From: Reyranellaceae bacterium
GTDB lineage: Bacteria > Pseudomonadota > Alphaproteobacteria > Reyranellales > Reyranellaceae
Length of the DNA: 64,000 nt
Direction of reading: 5' to 3'
Assembly: GCA_022844045.1 (NCBI GenBank)
Contig: JALHMM010000003.1
Span: forward strand, 1 to 64,000
In this document: positions 9,087 to 17,129 of the stretch, in pieces
Position numbering within the stretch: the stretch's first letter is position 1
Layout of the letters: every line of letters begins with the position of its first letter
Translations under genes and position numbers: made by a program
Notes under the pieces: generated by a model
What the model was told of the DNA's origin: nothing
The model's database searches: none
Seen by the model: only the letters and a program-made list of their open reading frames with translations

Positions 9087-9390
9087 GACGCAGCAACCCG
9101 TGACTAATCAATGAATTTGATGATTATTTGACGATAATTTACTCCGCTTTCAGCCGAATGCAAGCGCCCAAATCGATGCTACACACCTGATTTATAAGAT
9201 TTTTATTCTAGCCTTTTGGAATGGTTCGGCTTTCTGGCGGCGCGCCTGATTCTTGATTGTATTTCACGATGCCTGAGCAGCCGCTTTGAGGTCGACTCAA
9301 ACCAACCTGGTCCCCAAGAAACGCCCGGGTCAACATGAGCATCGCTCGGCATTGGCGGTGGCCAAGCGTCCGATGACGTCGAGATCGAGC

Positions 9391-9462
9391 GAGGCGCCAA
9401 TGCCCAAAATGACGACCAGAGAGCGCCGCCAAGAAGCGCTTCTCGCTGGCGGCGACCGGAGT
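9391..9462 (+). pseudogene. rpmI 5' fragment (decayed duplicate)
   Basis: The sequence around ATGCCCAAAATGA at 9400 followed by GCCAAGAAGCGCTTCTCGCT reproduces the rpmI start (10018 onward), including several upstream bases. It has single-base changes and ends after about 20 codons. It is out of any complete reading frame. This is debris from a former extra copy of the start of the L35 gene, 620 bp before the intact one. Confidence 0.8.
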
Positions 9463-9463
9463 A

Positions 9464-9516
9464 GCCACCTTGCGCACCCTGTTCGTCAGAATGCGCGACC
9501 GGCTCGACAAAGCGAG
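9464..9516 (+). pseudogene. ohrR 3' fragment (decayed duplicate)
   Basis: GCGCACCCTGTTCG and then GCGCGACCGGCTCGACAAAG reproduce the end of ohrR (about 8750-8800), with small substitutions. It is fused directly downstream of the rpmI fragment, so the two neighbours' ends have been brought together in an unnatural order. No function is expected. The rest of 8916-9589 holds nothing else I recognise. Confidence 0.75.
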
Positions 9517-9589
9517 CAGACGATCATTTTTCCGGGGATGGGCGGAAATCGCGCACCGTAATACTCTTCGCAATTGGGGAGACTAGACC

Positions 9590-9844
9590 ATGCGCAAGAT
9601 CACCATCATCGGCTTCGTCTTGATCGCGTTCTGTGGCTCGGCTGCCGCCCAGGTACCCGTCGATACCGACAATCGCGTCGGCCAACCCCGCCCGACAAAG
9701 GGCACCGGTCCAGCCAAGTCACCGTTCTTTGACGAGTACGAGACCGGTGGCAACGTGAAGTCTCCGCGTGGCGCCAGCGGATCGCCGGCCGGCGTCCAGT
9801 CGCCGCGCGACCCTGCGTCGAATCTGCCGACCGGAAAGCGCTGA
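9590..9844 (+). CDS. small secreted protein of unknown function
   Basis: An 84-residue protein with a good Shine-Dalgarno (GGGGAG, 8 nt before ATG 9590). The clear signal peptide (MRKITIIGFVLIAFCGSAAAQ) is cleaved after about residue 20. The mature part is short, polar and rich in Gly, Pro and Ser, without recognisable domain, so it is probably a disordered periplasmic protein. It sits between debris and rpmI, inside what is normally a contiguous translation operon, so it is an insertion relative to the usual order. Confidence 0.7.
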   Translation: MRKITIIGFVLIAFCGSAAAQVPVDTDNRVGQPRPTKGTGPAKSPFFDEYETGGNVKSPRGASGSPAGVQSPRDPASNLPTGKR

Positions 9845-10017
9845 GACGCAAGGGCGGTCGGGGCGCCTTGCGCCCCTCCCCCCGCCTCTGTATAACCCCG
9901 CGTCCTTTCGGGCGGCCTGGCGTACAGGGCATGCCATGGCGGTCCCGAAAACATCCTGCCGGCGAACACGTCGGCTGCGCCCCTCCGGGGGCGCTAACTA
10001 CTTGAACGAGGATGCAA

Positions 10018-10218
10018 ATGCCCAAAATGAAGACGAAGAGCGCTGCCAAGAAGCGCTTCTCGCTGACGGCTACGGGTAAGGTGAAAATCCCCGTCGCCGG
10101 CAAGCGTCACGGCATGCGCAAGCGGGGTAACCGCTTCCTGCGCCAGGCCAGCGGCACGGTGATCGCCTTCGAAGGCGACGCGCGCAAGATCAAGCGCAAC
10201 TTCCTGCCCAACGGCTGA
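10018..10218 (+). CDS. rpmI: 50S ribosomal protein L35
   Basis: A 66-residue, highly basic L35, starting [20 protein letters not shown] and ending [14 protein letters not shown], of standard length and composition. A second ATG lies six bases upstream (10012), but MPKMKT is the conserved start. It sits in the large ribosomal subunit. It is 16 bp upstream of rplT and surely co-transcribed. A shortened decayed duplicate of its 5' end lies at 9391-9462. Confidence 0.97.
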   Translation: MPKMKTKSAAKKRFSLTATGKVKIPVAGKRHGMRKRGNRFLRQASGTVIAFEGDARKIKRNFLPNG

Positions 10219-10234
10219 GCGGAGGACACCGACC

Positions 10235-10588
10235 ATGGCACGCGTCAAACGGGGCGTCACCGCCCGCGCCGCTCACAAGAAGGTTCTCGATCTCGCCAAG
10301 GGCTATCGGGGCCGCTCCAAGAACGTCTTCCGCGCCGCCGTCGAGAAGGTCGAGAAGGGCCTTCAGTACGCGTATCGCGACCGCCGCGCGAAGAAGCGGA
10401 ACTTCCGCGCGCTGTGGATCCAGCGCATCAACGCCGCGGTGCGCGAGCACGGCCTGACCTATTCCGAGTTCATGCACGGCGCCCAGAAGGCCGGCATCGT
10501 GCTCGACCGCAAGGTGATGTCCGACATCGCCGCGCAGGAGCCTGAGGCGTTTAAGGCCCTGGTCGAACAAGCCCGGGCCGCGCTCTAG
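10235..10588 (+). CDS. rplT: 50S ribosomal protein L20
   Basis: A 117-residue L20, starting [18 protein letters not shown] with the basic N-terminal extension that threads through 23S rRNA, then the helical domain ending in [12 protein letters not shown]. It is essential for early 50S assembly. In enterobacteria L20 also represses its own operon, but I see no clear L20-binding pseudoknot here. It follows rpmI by 16 bp and precedes a hairpin before pheS. Confidence 0.97.
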   Translation: MARVKRGVTARAAHKKVLDLAKGYRGRSKNVFRAAVEKVEKGLQYAYRDRRAKKRNFRALWIQRINAAVREHGLTYSEFMHGAQKAGIVLDRKVMSDIAAQEPEAFKALVEQARAAL

Positions 10589-10628
10589 TCCTCGTTCCCG
10601 GCATCGCGCCGGGCCCATCCGAAGCGAA

Positions 10629-10664
10629 GGGGAGCGCCGGGCGACCGGCCTCCCCTTTTGTTGT
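10629..10664 (+). terminator. hairpin and T-rich tract between rplT and pheS
   Basis: GGGGAG (10629-10634) pairs with CTCCCC (10650-10655) around a GC-rich loop, followed by TTTTGTTGT. It is a plausible Rho-independent terminator for rpmI-rplT, or a partial one regulating read-through into pheS 30 bp downstream. No Phe-rich leader peptide is visible. Confidence 0.6.
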
Positions 10665-10693
10665 CCTGACCTCATCGCCTTGAGGACTGTTCA

Positions 10694-11794
10694 ATGGACG
10701 ATCTCCAGACCATCCGCGAGGAGACGCTGGCCGCCATCGGCGCCGCCGGCGATCTGCGCGCGCTCGATGCGGTACGCGTCGCCGCTTTGGGCAAGAGCGG
10801 ACGCGTCACCGGCCAGATGAAGACCCTGGGCGGGCTGGCGCCGGATCAACGCAAGGAGTTCGGCGCGCGCATCAACACGCTGAAGGGCGAGATCGAGGGC
10901 GCGCTGTCGGCGCGCAAGGTCGAGCTCGACCGCGTGGCGCTTTCCGCCAAGCTCGAGAACGAGCGCATCGATGTCAGCCTGCCGGCGCGGCCCGAGCGCG
11001 TCGGTCACATCCATCCGCTGAGCCAGACCATGGACGAGGTCTGCGCCGTGTTCGGCGAGATGGGCTTCGCCTGGGCCGAGGGTCCGGACATCGAGGACGA
11101 CTGGCACAATTTCGAATCGTTGAACTTCCCGCCTGATCATCCGGCGCGCCAGATGCAGGACACGTTCTTCCTGCCGCCGCGCGCCGACGGCATGCCGATG
11201 GTGCTGCGTACCCACACCTCGCCGGTGCAGGCGCGCACGCTGCTCGATCCCGCGACCCAGAAGATGCTGAAGGCCGGCGGCTCGCTGCGCGTGATCGTGC
11301 CGGGCCGCACCTATCGCGTCGACAGCGACCAGACGCATTCGCCGATGTTCCACCAGGTCGAGGGCCTGGTGATCGATCGCGTGACACACATGGGGCACCT
11401 CAAGGGCTGCCTCACGGATTTCTGTCGCGCCTTCTTCGAGATCGACGATCTGCCGCTGCGTTTCCGGCCGTCCTACTTCCCGTTCACGGAGCCGTCGGCC
11501 GAGGTCGATATCGGCTGCTCGTGGAAGGGCGGCGAGCTGCGCATCGGCGCGGGCGACTCGTGGCTCGAGATCCTGGGCTGCGGCATGGTGCATCCCAACG
11601 TGCTGAGCAATTGCGGCGTCGATCCCAACGAGTTCCAGGGCTTCGCCTTCGGCATGGGCATCGAGCGCATCGCGATGCTGAAATACGGCATCCCCGATCT
11701 GCGCACGTTCTACGAAAGCGACCTGCGCTGGCTGCGCCACTACGGCTTCAACCCGCTCGACGTGCCGAGCCTCACCGGAGGGCTGGGACGATGA
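10694..11794 (+). CDS. pheS: phenylalanyl-tRNA synthetase alpha subunit
   Basis: A 366-residue catalytic subunit of the alpha2-beta2 enzyme that charges tRNA-Phe. An N-terminal coiled-coil arm (about residues 1-85) precedes the class II core. Core features are [10 protein letters not shown], the motif 2 region [18 protein letters not shown], and the C-terminal motif 3 [18 protein letters not shown]. The length is usual. pheT follows, but the two are separated by 196 bp carrying a 132-bp palindromic repeat, not the usual short gap. Confidence 0.98.
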   Translation: MDDLQTIREETLAAIGAAGDLRALDAVRVAALGKSGRVTGQMKTLGGLAPDQRKEFGARINTLKGEIEGALSARKVELDRVALSAKLENERIDVSLPARPERVGHIHPLSQTMDEVCAVFGEMGFAWAEGPDIEDDWHNFESLNFPPDHPARQMQDTFFLPPRADGMPMVLRTHTSPVQARTLLDPATQKMLKAGGSLRVIVPGRTYRVDSDQTHSPMFHQVEGLVIDRVTHMGHLKGCLTDFCRAFFEIDDLPLRFRPSYFPFTEPSAEVDIGCSWKGGELRIGAGDSWLEILGCGMVHPNVLSNCGVDPNEFQGFAFGMGIERIAMLKYGIPDLRTFYESDLRWLRHYGFNPLDVPSLTGGLGR

Positions 11795-11829
11795 TGATTG
11801 ACTTGTCCCCCTCTCCCGCAATGGCCGGA

Positions 11830-11961
11830 CTTACCTTCCCCCGGAGGGGGAAGGTGGCGCGCGCAGCGCGACGGATGGGGGATGTTTCAACGCGCTCCGA
11901 GTCCGTCTTCGACATCCCCCATCCGCCCTTCGGGCACCTTCCCCCTCCGGGGGAAGGTAAG
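11830..11961. repeat. family A palindromic repeat, copy 1
   Basis: About 132 bp bounded by inverted copies of CTTACCTTCCCCC / GGGGGAAGGTAAG. Each end is itself a hairpin (CCCCCGGAGGGGGA type). An inner inverted pair is GATGGGGGATGT / ACATCCCCCATC. Other copies are at 23732-23862, 34885-35012 and 46424-46550, with a half copy at 61251. This one lies inside the pheS-pheT operon and would fold strongly in the mRNA. Confidence 0.9.
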
Positions 11962-11990
11962 ACCAAGTCGACAAGACAGGGAGACGCGCC

Positions 11991-14390
11991 ATGAAGTTCA
12001 CGCTCTCCTGGCTGCGCGAGCATCTCGACACCCGGGCCTCGCTTGACGAGATCACCAAGTCGCTCACCATGCTCGGCCTCGAGGTCGAGCAAGTGATCGA
12101 CCGCGCCGCGACGCTCAAGGGTTTCGTCACGGCCTACGTCGTCGAGGCTGTGCGGCATCCCAACGCCGACAAGCTCCGGGTCTGCAAGGTCGATGCCGGT
12201 AACGGTGTCGTGCAGGTCGTCTGCGGCGCGCCCAACGCCAGGACCGGCATGAAAGGCATCTTCGCCGCGCCCGGCCTCTACATCCCCGGCACCAAGCTCG
12301 ATCTGAAGCCCGGCAAGATCCGCGGCGAGGAGAGCAATGGCATGCTCGTCTCCGAGCGCGAGCTGGAGCTGAGCGACAATCACGACGGCATCATCGACCT
12401 GCCCGAGGACACGCCGATCGGCCTGCCGGCGGCGCAGGTGCTGGGCCTCGACGATCCGGTGATCGAGATCAAGGCCACGCCCAACCACGCCGAGGCGCTG
12501 GGCGTGATCGGCATCGCGCGCGATCTGGAAGCCGCCGGCATCGGCCGCCGCAAGCTTCCGGATACGCGCAAGATCGCCGGCGGCTATGCCAGCCCTGTGA
12601 AGTGGACGCATGGCTACGAGGTGAAGCCCGGCGCGCCCTGCCCGATCGTCGTCGGCCGCTATTTCCGCGGCGTGAAGAACGGCCCGAGCCCCGCCTGGCT
12701 GCAGAAGCGGCTGCGCGACATCGGCTTGCGGCCGATCTCGGCGCTGGTCGACATCACCAACCTGGTGACCTTCGACCTCAACCGCCCGCTGCACGTCTTC
12801 GACGCCGCCAAGCTCTCGGGCGACCTGGTGATGCGTCAGGCGCGCGACGGCGAGAGCATCGTCGCGCTCGACGGCAAGACCTATACGCTCGACTCGACGA
12901 TGGCGGTGATCGCCGACTCCAAGGCCGTGCACGGCATCGGCGGCATCATGGGCGGCGAGCATTCGGGCGTGTCGGAGACCACGACCGACGTGTTCCTCGA
13001 GGTCGCCTACTTCGATCCCAAGAGCATCGCCACGACAGGCCGCAGGCTCGGCGTGATGTCCGATGCGCGCTATCGCTTCGAGCGCGGCATCGATCCCGAG
13101 TCGGTGTGGTGGGGCGCCGAGGTCGCGGCGCGGTTGATCCTCGAGCTGTGCGGCGGCGAGACCAGCGAGCTCACGTCGAGCGGCACGATGCCTAGATGGC
13201 AGCGCAGCTACACCTTGCGGCCCGATCGCATCACTAGCCTGGGTGGGCTGGTGGTCGAGCCGGCGGCGCAGGTCGAGATCCTGCGCCGACTGGGCTTCGA
13301 GGCCACCGGCAGCGGCCCGTGGACCGTCTCGGTGCCATCGTGGCGCAGCGATGTCGCGGGCGAGGCCGATCTGGTCGAGGAAATCGCGCGCGTCCATGGC
13401 TTCGATCATCTGCCGGCGGTGTCGATGCCCAAGGTCTCGACCATGCCCAAGCCGGTGCGCGACGCGATGCAGCGCCGCGTGCCGCAGGCCAAGCGCGCGT
13501 TGGCGATGCGCGGCATGGAGGAGGCGATGACCTTCTCGTTCATGTCGGGGACGCTGGCGGCGAAGTTCGGCGGCGTGCCTGACACGTTGAAGCTGCTCAA
13601 CCCGATCGCCTCTGATCTCGACGTGATGCGTCCGTCGATCCTGCCCAACCTGCTGCAGGCTTGCGCCCGCAACGAGGCGCGCGGCCTGAAGGACGCGGCG
13701 TTGTTCGAGGTCGGCCCGACCTATCAGAACCCGACGCCGACGGGTCAGCGCTTCGTCGCGACAGGCGTACGCTACGGCAAGACCGTCGCGCGCGGCTGGA
13801 CCGCGCCCGAGCGCGCCGCCGACGCCTTCGATGCCAAGGCCGACGCGCTGGCCGCGCTGGCGGCGATCGGCGCGCCGGTCGAGAACCTGCAGACCAAAGC
13901 GACGGCACCCGCCTGGTATCACCCCGGCCGCAGCGGCACGCTGATCCTGGGCGATCGGCCCTACGCGATCTTCGGCGAGATCCATCCGGAGATCCTGGCC
14001 GCGCTCGACCTGCGCGGCGCGGTCGCCGCTTTCGAGGTCTTCATCGACGCGCCACCGCCGCCTAAGGCCAAGGGCAGCAAAGCGCGCACGATGCTGAAGC
14101 TCGCGGCGTTGCAGCCGCTGGAACGCGACTTCGCCTTCATCGTCGATGCGACGGTGGCGGCCGAGACCCTGACCCGCGCCGCGCGCGCCGCCGACCGGCA
14201 GATGATCGTGGGTGCGCAGGTCTTCGACGTCTATGCCGGCACGGGCGTGCCCGAGGGCAAGAAGTCGGTGGCGCTGTCGGTCACCATCCAGCCGACCGAA
14301 AAGACGCTCACCGACGCCGAGATCGAGGCGATCAGCCAGAAGGTCGTGGCCCAGGTGGCGAAGCAGGCCGGCGGAACGCTGCGCGGATAG
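11991..14390 (+). CDS. pheT: phenylalanyl-tRNA synthetase beta subunit
   Basis: A 799-residue beta subunit that recognises and edits tRNA-Phe. Domains in order: N-terminal EMAP/OB tRNA-binding domain (about residues 40-150, VCKVDAGNGVVQVVCGAPN), B3/B4 editing domain (DITNLVTFDLNRPLHVFDA, HGIGGIMGGEHSGV), B5 domain, catalytic-like core, and C-terminal anticodon-binding FDX-ACB domain beginning LQPLERDFAFIVD. The Shine-Dalgarno is AGGGAG, 8 nt before the ATG. The upstream family A repeat separates it from pheS, but co-transcription is expected because the subunits are made together. Confidence 0.98.
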   Translation: MKFTLSWLREHLDTRASLDEITKSLTMLGLEVEQVIDRAATLKGFVTAYVVEAVRHPNADKLRVCKVDAGNGVVQVVCGAPNARTGMKGIFAAPGLYIPGTKLDLKPGKIRGEESNGMLVSERELELSDNHDGIIDLPEDTPIGLPAAQVLGLDDPVIEIKATPNHAEALGVIGIARDLEAAGIGRRKLPDTRKIAGGYASPVKWTHGYEVKPGAPCPIVVGRYFRGVKNGPSPAWLQKRLRDIGLRPISALVDITNLVTFDLNRPLHVFDAAKLSGDLVMRQARDGESIVALDGKTYTLDSTMAVIADSKAVHGIGGIMGGEHSGVSETTTDVFLEVAYFDPKSIATTGRRLGVMSDARYRFERGIDPESVWWGAEVAARLILELCGGETSELTSSGTMPRWQRSYTLRPDRITSLGGLVVEPAAQVEILRRLGFEATGSGPWTVSVPSWRSDVAGEADLVEEIARVHGFDHLPAVSMPKVSTMPKPVRDAMQRRVPQAKRALAMRGMEEAMTFSFMSGTLAAKFGGVPDTLKLLNPIASDLDVMRPSILPNLLQACARNEARGLKDAALFEVGPTYQNPTPTGQRFVATGVRYGKTVARGWTAPERAADAFDAKADALAALAAIGAPVENLQTKATAPAWYHPGRSGTLILGDRPYAIFGEIHPEILAALDLRGAVAAFEVFIDAPPPPKAKGSKARTMLKLAALQPLERDFAFIVDATVAAETLTRAARAADRQMIVGAQVFDVYAGTGVPEGKKSVALSVTIQPTEKTLTDAEIEAISQKVVAQVAKQAGGTLRG

Positions 14391-14446
14391 ACGTGCGCGA
14401 TCGAGTGGCGCTCGTGACGGGAGTGCGCGGAGCAGGGAGGCAGGCG

Positions 14447-14929
14447 TTGAACAGGTTCACACGCGTTTGGAGAGTTGCCTCGGTCGTCGGCGTCCTGATC
14501 GGCCTCAGTGCCGCCATGCCGGCGCTCGCCCAGGACAAGCCTGTCGAGTGGAAGGCCACGTGCCTCTGCGAGAGTGGACTGAACCCGAATACCATCACCG
14601 CGATCGTCGAGATCAACGACCAGAATCGCGAAGCCTACGGCAAGCAGATCCTCGGCGGCGGAGCGGAACTGCGGGCAACCGTCACATTGGTTGGTGGCGC
14701 CTGTACCTGGCCCAGAGGCTGCGGCAAGACCTCGTCGCGAACGCCGAAGGGCGACGGCACGTTCATCAACGAGAGCTTCGACAACAAGGAAATCCAGGGC
14801 AGCTTCCGCGTCCGGATCATCGCCACCGGTGACATTCCCCGCAAGACCGTCGACGGCAAGCGCGTGTTGGATGACGAGCGCTGGAAGACGGCCAAGGTCG
14901 TCACCATCATGGGCACCAAGCAGCCCTGA
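14447..14929 (+). CDS. secreted protein of unknown function
   Basis: I choose the TTG at 14447 because GGGAGG lies 6 nt upstream and it places the signal peptide (VASVVGVLIGLSAAMPALAQD) right at the N-terminus; a longer ATG version from 14393 would bury it. The protein is then 160 residues. The mature protein has two cysteines in an N-terminal CLCESG and two more in ACTWPRGCGK, probably disulphide-bonded. I recognise no family. It is 57 bp after pheT on the same strand but is unlikely to be functionally related. Confidence 0.7.
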   Translation: MNRFTRVWRVASVVGVLIGLSAAMPALAQDKPVEWKATCLCESGLNPNTITAIVEINDQNREAYGKQILGGGAELRATVTLVGGACTWPRGCGKTSSRTPKGDGTFINESFDNKEIQGSFRVRIIATGDIPRKTVDGKRVLDDERWKTAKVVTIMGTKQP

Positions 14930-14949
14930 TTGAACGGTTGGGAAAGCGG

Positions 14950-15711
14950 TTAACCGTCCCAGACGTTCTGCGGCATCGGCAGCTTGGCGAAATCTGCGTC
15001 GACCAGCGGCCGGTTATGCGTCACGCCCTCGCGTTCGAGCAGCATCATCCATTGCCGGACGTGCTGACCGCAGTGCCACGTCGTGCGCTCGAACAGGTCG
15101 TGCATGCTTTGCGGGCCGTAGTAAGTGTCGAGCGTGCCGGTACCGTCGCGGTCCGAGGTCTTGGCCCACCAGGCGTCGAGCCGCTGTTTCACCTGGGCGC
15201 CATAGTCAGCCACCGATTCCATCGTGGCGTCGTCGGCCGGCACTTCGCGGAAGGCGTCCTGCACCAGGGTGATGCCGTCGACGGCGTCGAGGAACGCCGC
15301 CACAACCCGGAACATGTGGAACGACAGGTGCCGGTAGCTGCGCGGCCGGCCCGGGACGTGGACGTCCAGTCGGTCGGCCGGCATCAGCGGCAGGAGCGCT
15401 ATGGCCGCGTCCATGAACTTGTCGAGCCGCGCGTGCAGCTCGGCCGGCGTCAGATCAGGCGTGGTCTTCTCGTTCAGGCCGACGAAGTCGACGATCGCCT
15501 TCAGGCTCTGCGCGTAGGTGTAGTCCTTGCCACGCGACAGCACTGGCACCGAACGGGCACCCATGGCTTGCAACTCGGCCAGCCCCTCGGGCTCGGCCAG
15601 CACATTGACGGATACGTAGTCGACCGCACGGGCCGATAGAAACTCCTTGAGTCTCAGGCAGCTGGTTCAACCAGGCTGCCAGAAGACCTTGAGCGGCGGC
15701 TGCATCGCCAT
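14950..15711 (-). CDS. glutaredoxin-DinB fusion with in-frame UGA (candidate selenoprotein)
   Basis: Starting at ATG 15711 behind a strong GGAGG, the frame reads MAMQPPLKVFWQPG, then TGA (15669-15667), then TSCLRLKEFLSARAVDY. It continues open to 14950, 253 residues if the UGA is read. The N-terminal ~75 residues are glutaredoxin-like (CLRLKEFL, cis-Pro ARSVPVLSRG), and the UGA sits where the first Cys of the WQPG-C-TSC motif is expected. The rest is DinB-like, with His residues in SYRHLSFHMF and TTWHCGQHVRQW. A 7-bp hairpin starts 11 nt after the UGA. Either the codon is selenocysteine, or this is a nonsense mutant; translation from an internal ATG (15603) would give DinB alone. Confidence 0.6.
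15632..15659 (-). promoter_or_regulatory. candidate bacterial SECIS hairpin downstream of the UGA
   Basis: On the mRNA, GAGACUC (15655-15649) pairs fully with GAGUUUC (15645-15639), leaving a 3-nt AAG loop. GCCU (15659-15656) can extend the stem with A and GGC (15637 and 15634-15632) around small bulges. The loop is about 19-21 nt after the UGA, within the range of bacterial SECIS elements. The loop sequence is not the E. coli GGUC type. Confidence 0.35.
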
Positions 15712-15899
15712 CGTTTCCTCCCGGGCCATCCGCTCGTCAGCGGACATCCGCCGAGGTTCGCCCGCCCCGTCGCCGCTGGCAAGCCGCAGGGAACGCCCCT
15801 TGACCCAAATCATGGTGCCACCCGCCCCACCCCGCCATAGCAGACCGTCCCCGCAGCGGTGGACGCAGGCTCGCCGCGCGCGGACACGGAGACGGATCG

Positions 15900-17129
15900 T
15901 TGCGCAATACCGGTGCGATCGGGCGCTTGCGCCGCCAGGGGTGGCTGCTGGCGCTCGCCTTGCCGCTGGCCGGCGTGATCGGCTGGTTCGCGCCTACCCT
16001 GCTGCTGGGACCGCGCGTGCCCGTTCACCTCGCGACGCACCGCGACATCGTACAGTCGGTCGTGGCGAGCGGCCGAGTCGAAACGCTCTACCGGGTCGAT
16101 GTCGCCGCCCAGATCACCGCGGTGGTGCTCGACGTGCCGGTCGACGAGGGCCAGATCGTCGCCGCGGGCCAGGTGCTGGTGCGCCTCGACGACGAGGAAG
16201 CACGCGCCAATTTCGATCAGGCGACGGCCTCGGTGCGGCAGGCGGAGGCGAAGCTGCGCCAGCTTCGCGAGATGTCGCGCCCGGTGGCCGAGGAGACGCT
16301 GGCCCAGGCCCGCGCCACGCTGCTCAACATGCAGCAGAACTTCGAGCGCATCGAAGGCCTGTTCGGCCGCGGCGTGGTCGCGCGTTCCCAGCTCGACGAG
16401 GCGCGCAAGGCGCTCGACGTCGCCGCCGCGCAGGTGCGCGCCGCCGAGCTTCAGGCGGTCAATCTGCGGCCCGGCGGCAGCGACGAGCTGCTCGCCAGCG
16501 CCGCCCTGGCGCAGGCACAGGCCGCCCTGCGCTCCGCGCACGTGAAACTCGACTACACCGTGATCCGCGCGCCCAGGGCCGGCACGCTGATCAGCCGCTC
16601 GATCGAGCGCGGCGACGTCGCCCAGCCTGGCAAGGTGCTGATGGTCCTGGCGCCGGCCGGCGAGACCTGGATCGACGTACAGATCGACGAAAAGAATTTG
16701 GGTCTTCTGGCGGAGGGCCAGAAGGCCCTCGTGTCGGCCGACGCCTATCCGCGCCGGACATTCGACGCCGTGCTCAGCTACATCAATCCATCGGTCGACG
16801 CGCAACGCGGCGCCGTGACGGTCCGACTGCGTGTCCCCGCGCCGCCGGAATACCTGCGACAAGACATGACGGTGTCGGTCGACATCGAGGTGGCGCGTCG
16901 CGACGGCGCGCTGGTCGTGCCGGCCGACAGCGTGCGCGACGCCGACAACGCCCAGCCCTGGGTGCTCAAGGTCGACGATGGCCGCACCCGGCGGACACCG
17001 GTGCGGCTCGGCGCGCGCTCATCGTCCCTGGTCGAGATCCTCGACGGCCTGGCGGAAGGCGATCAGGTGGTGCCAGCGACGCGCGCCGACATCGTCGCCG
17101 GCCGCCGCGTGCGCGCGATCACCCGATGA
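15900..17129 (+). CDS. periplasmic adaptor subunit of an ABC exporter (HlyD/MacA/DevB-like)
   Basis: A 409-residue membrane fusion protein with a TTG start. One N-terminal membrane anchor (GWLLALALPLAGVIGWF) precedes a barrel-sandwich/lipoyl half (ITAVVLDVPVDEGQIVAAGQ). A long alpha-helical hairpin spans about residues 95-200, followed by the second lipoyl half (VIRAPRAGTLISRSIERGD) and a beta-barrel domain. It links an inner-membrane transporter to the outer membrane. The permease start overlaps its stop (ATGA), and the ATPase overlaps the permease, so the three genes form a translationally coupled DevBCA-like exporter. Confidence 0.9.
   Translation: MRNTGAIGRLRRQGWLLALALPLAGVIGWFAPTLLLGPRVPVHLATHRDIVQSVVASGRVETLYRVDVAAQITAVVLDVPVDEGQIVAAGQVLVRLDDEEARANFDQATASVRQAEAKLRQLREMSRPVAEETLAQARATLLNMQQNFERIEGLFGRGVVARSQLDEARKALDVAAAQVRAAELQAVNLRPGGSDELLASAALAQAQAALRSAHVKLDYTVIRAPRAGTLISRSIERGDVAQPGKVLMVLAPAGETWIDVQIDEKNLGLLAEGQKALVSADAYPRRTFDAVLSYINPSVDAQRGAVTVRLRVPAPPEYLRQDMTVSVDIEVARRDGALVVPADSVRDADNAQPWVLKVDDGRTRRTPVRLGARSSSLVEILDGLAEGDQVVPATRADIVAGRRVRAITR

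Noticed and set aside
8814-9107. 97-codon frame after ohrR
   Set aside because: It begins inside the infC scrap and has no independent start or domain, so it is debris rather than a gene.
10589-10693. Phe-codon leader peptide for pheS attenuation
   Set aside because: No short ORF with Phe codons precedes the hairpin; only a plain terminator-like structure is present.
11772-13985. 737-codon open frame antisense to pheT
   Set aside because: Same GC-skew shadow effect; pheT is complete on the other strand.
15647-17125. Long N-terminal extension of the permease frame upstream of 17126
   Set aside because: It is the out-of-frame shadow of the adaptor gene; ATG 17126 overlaps the adaptor stop as expected in an operon.
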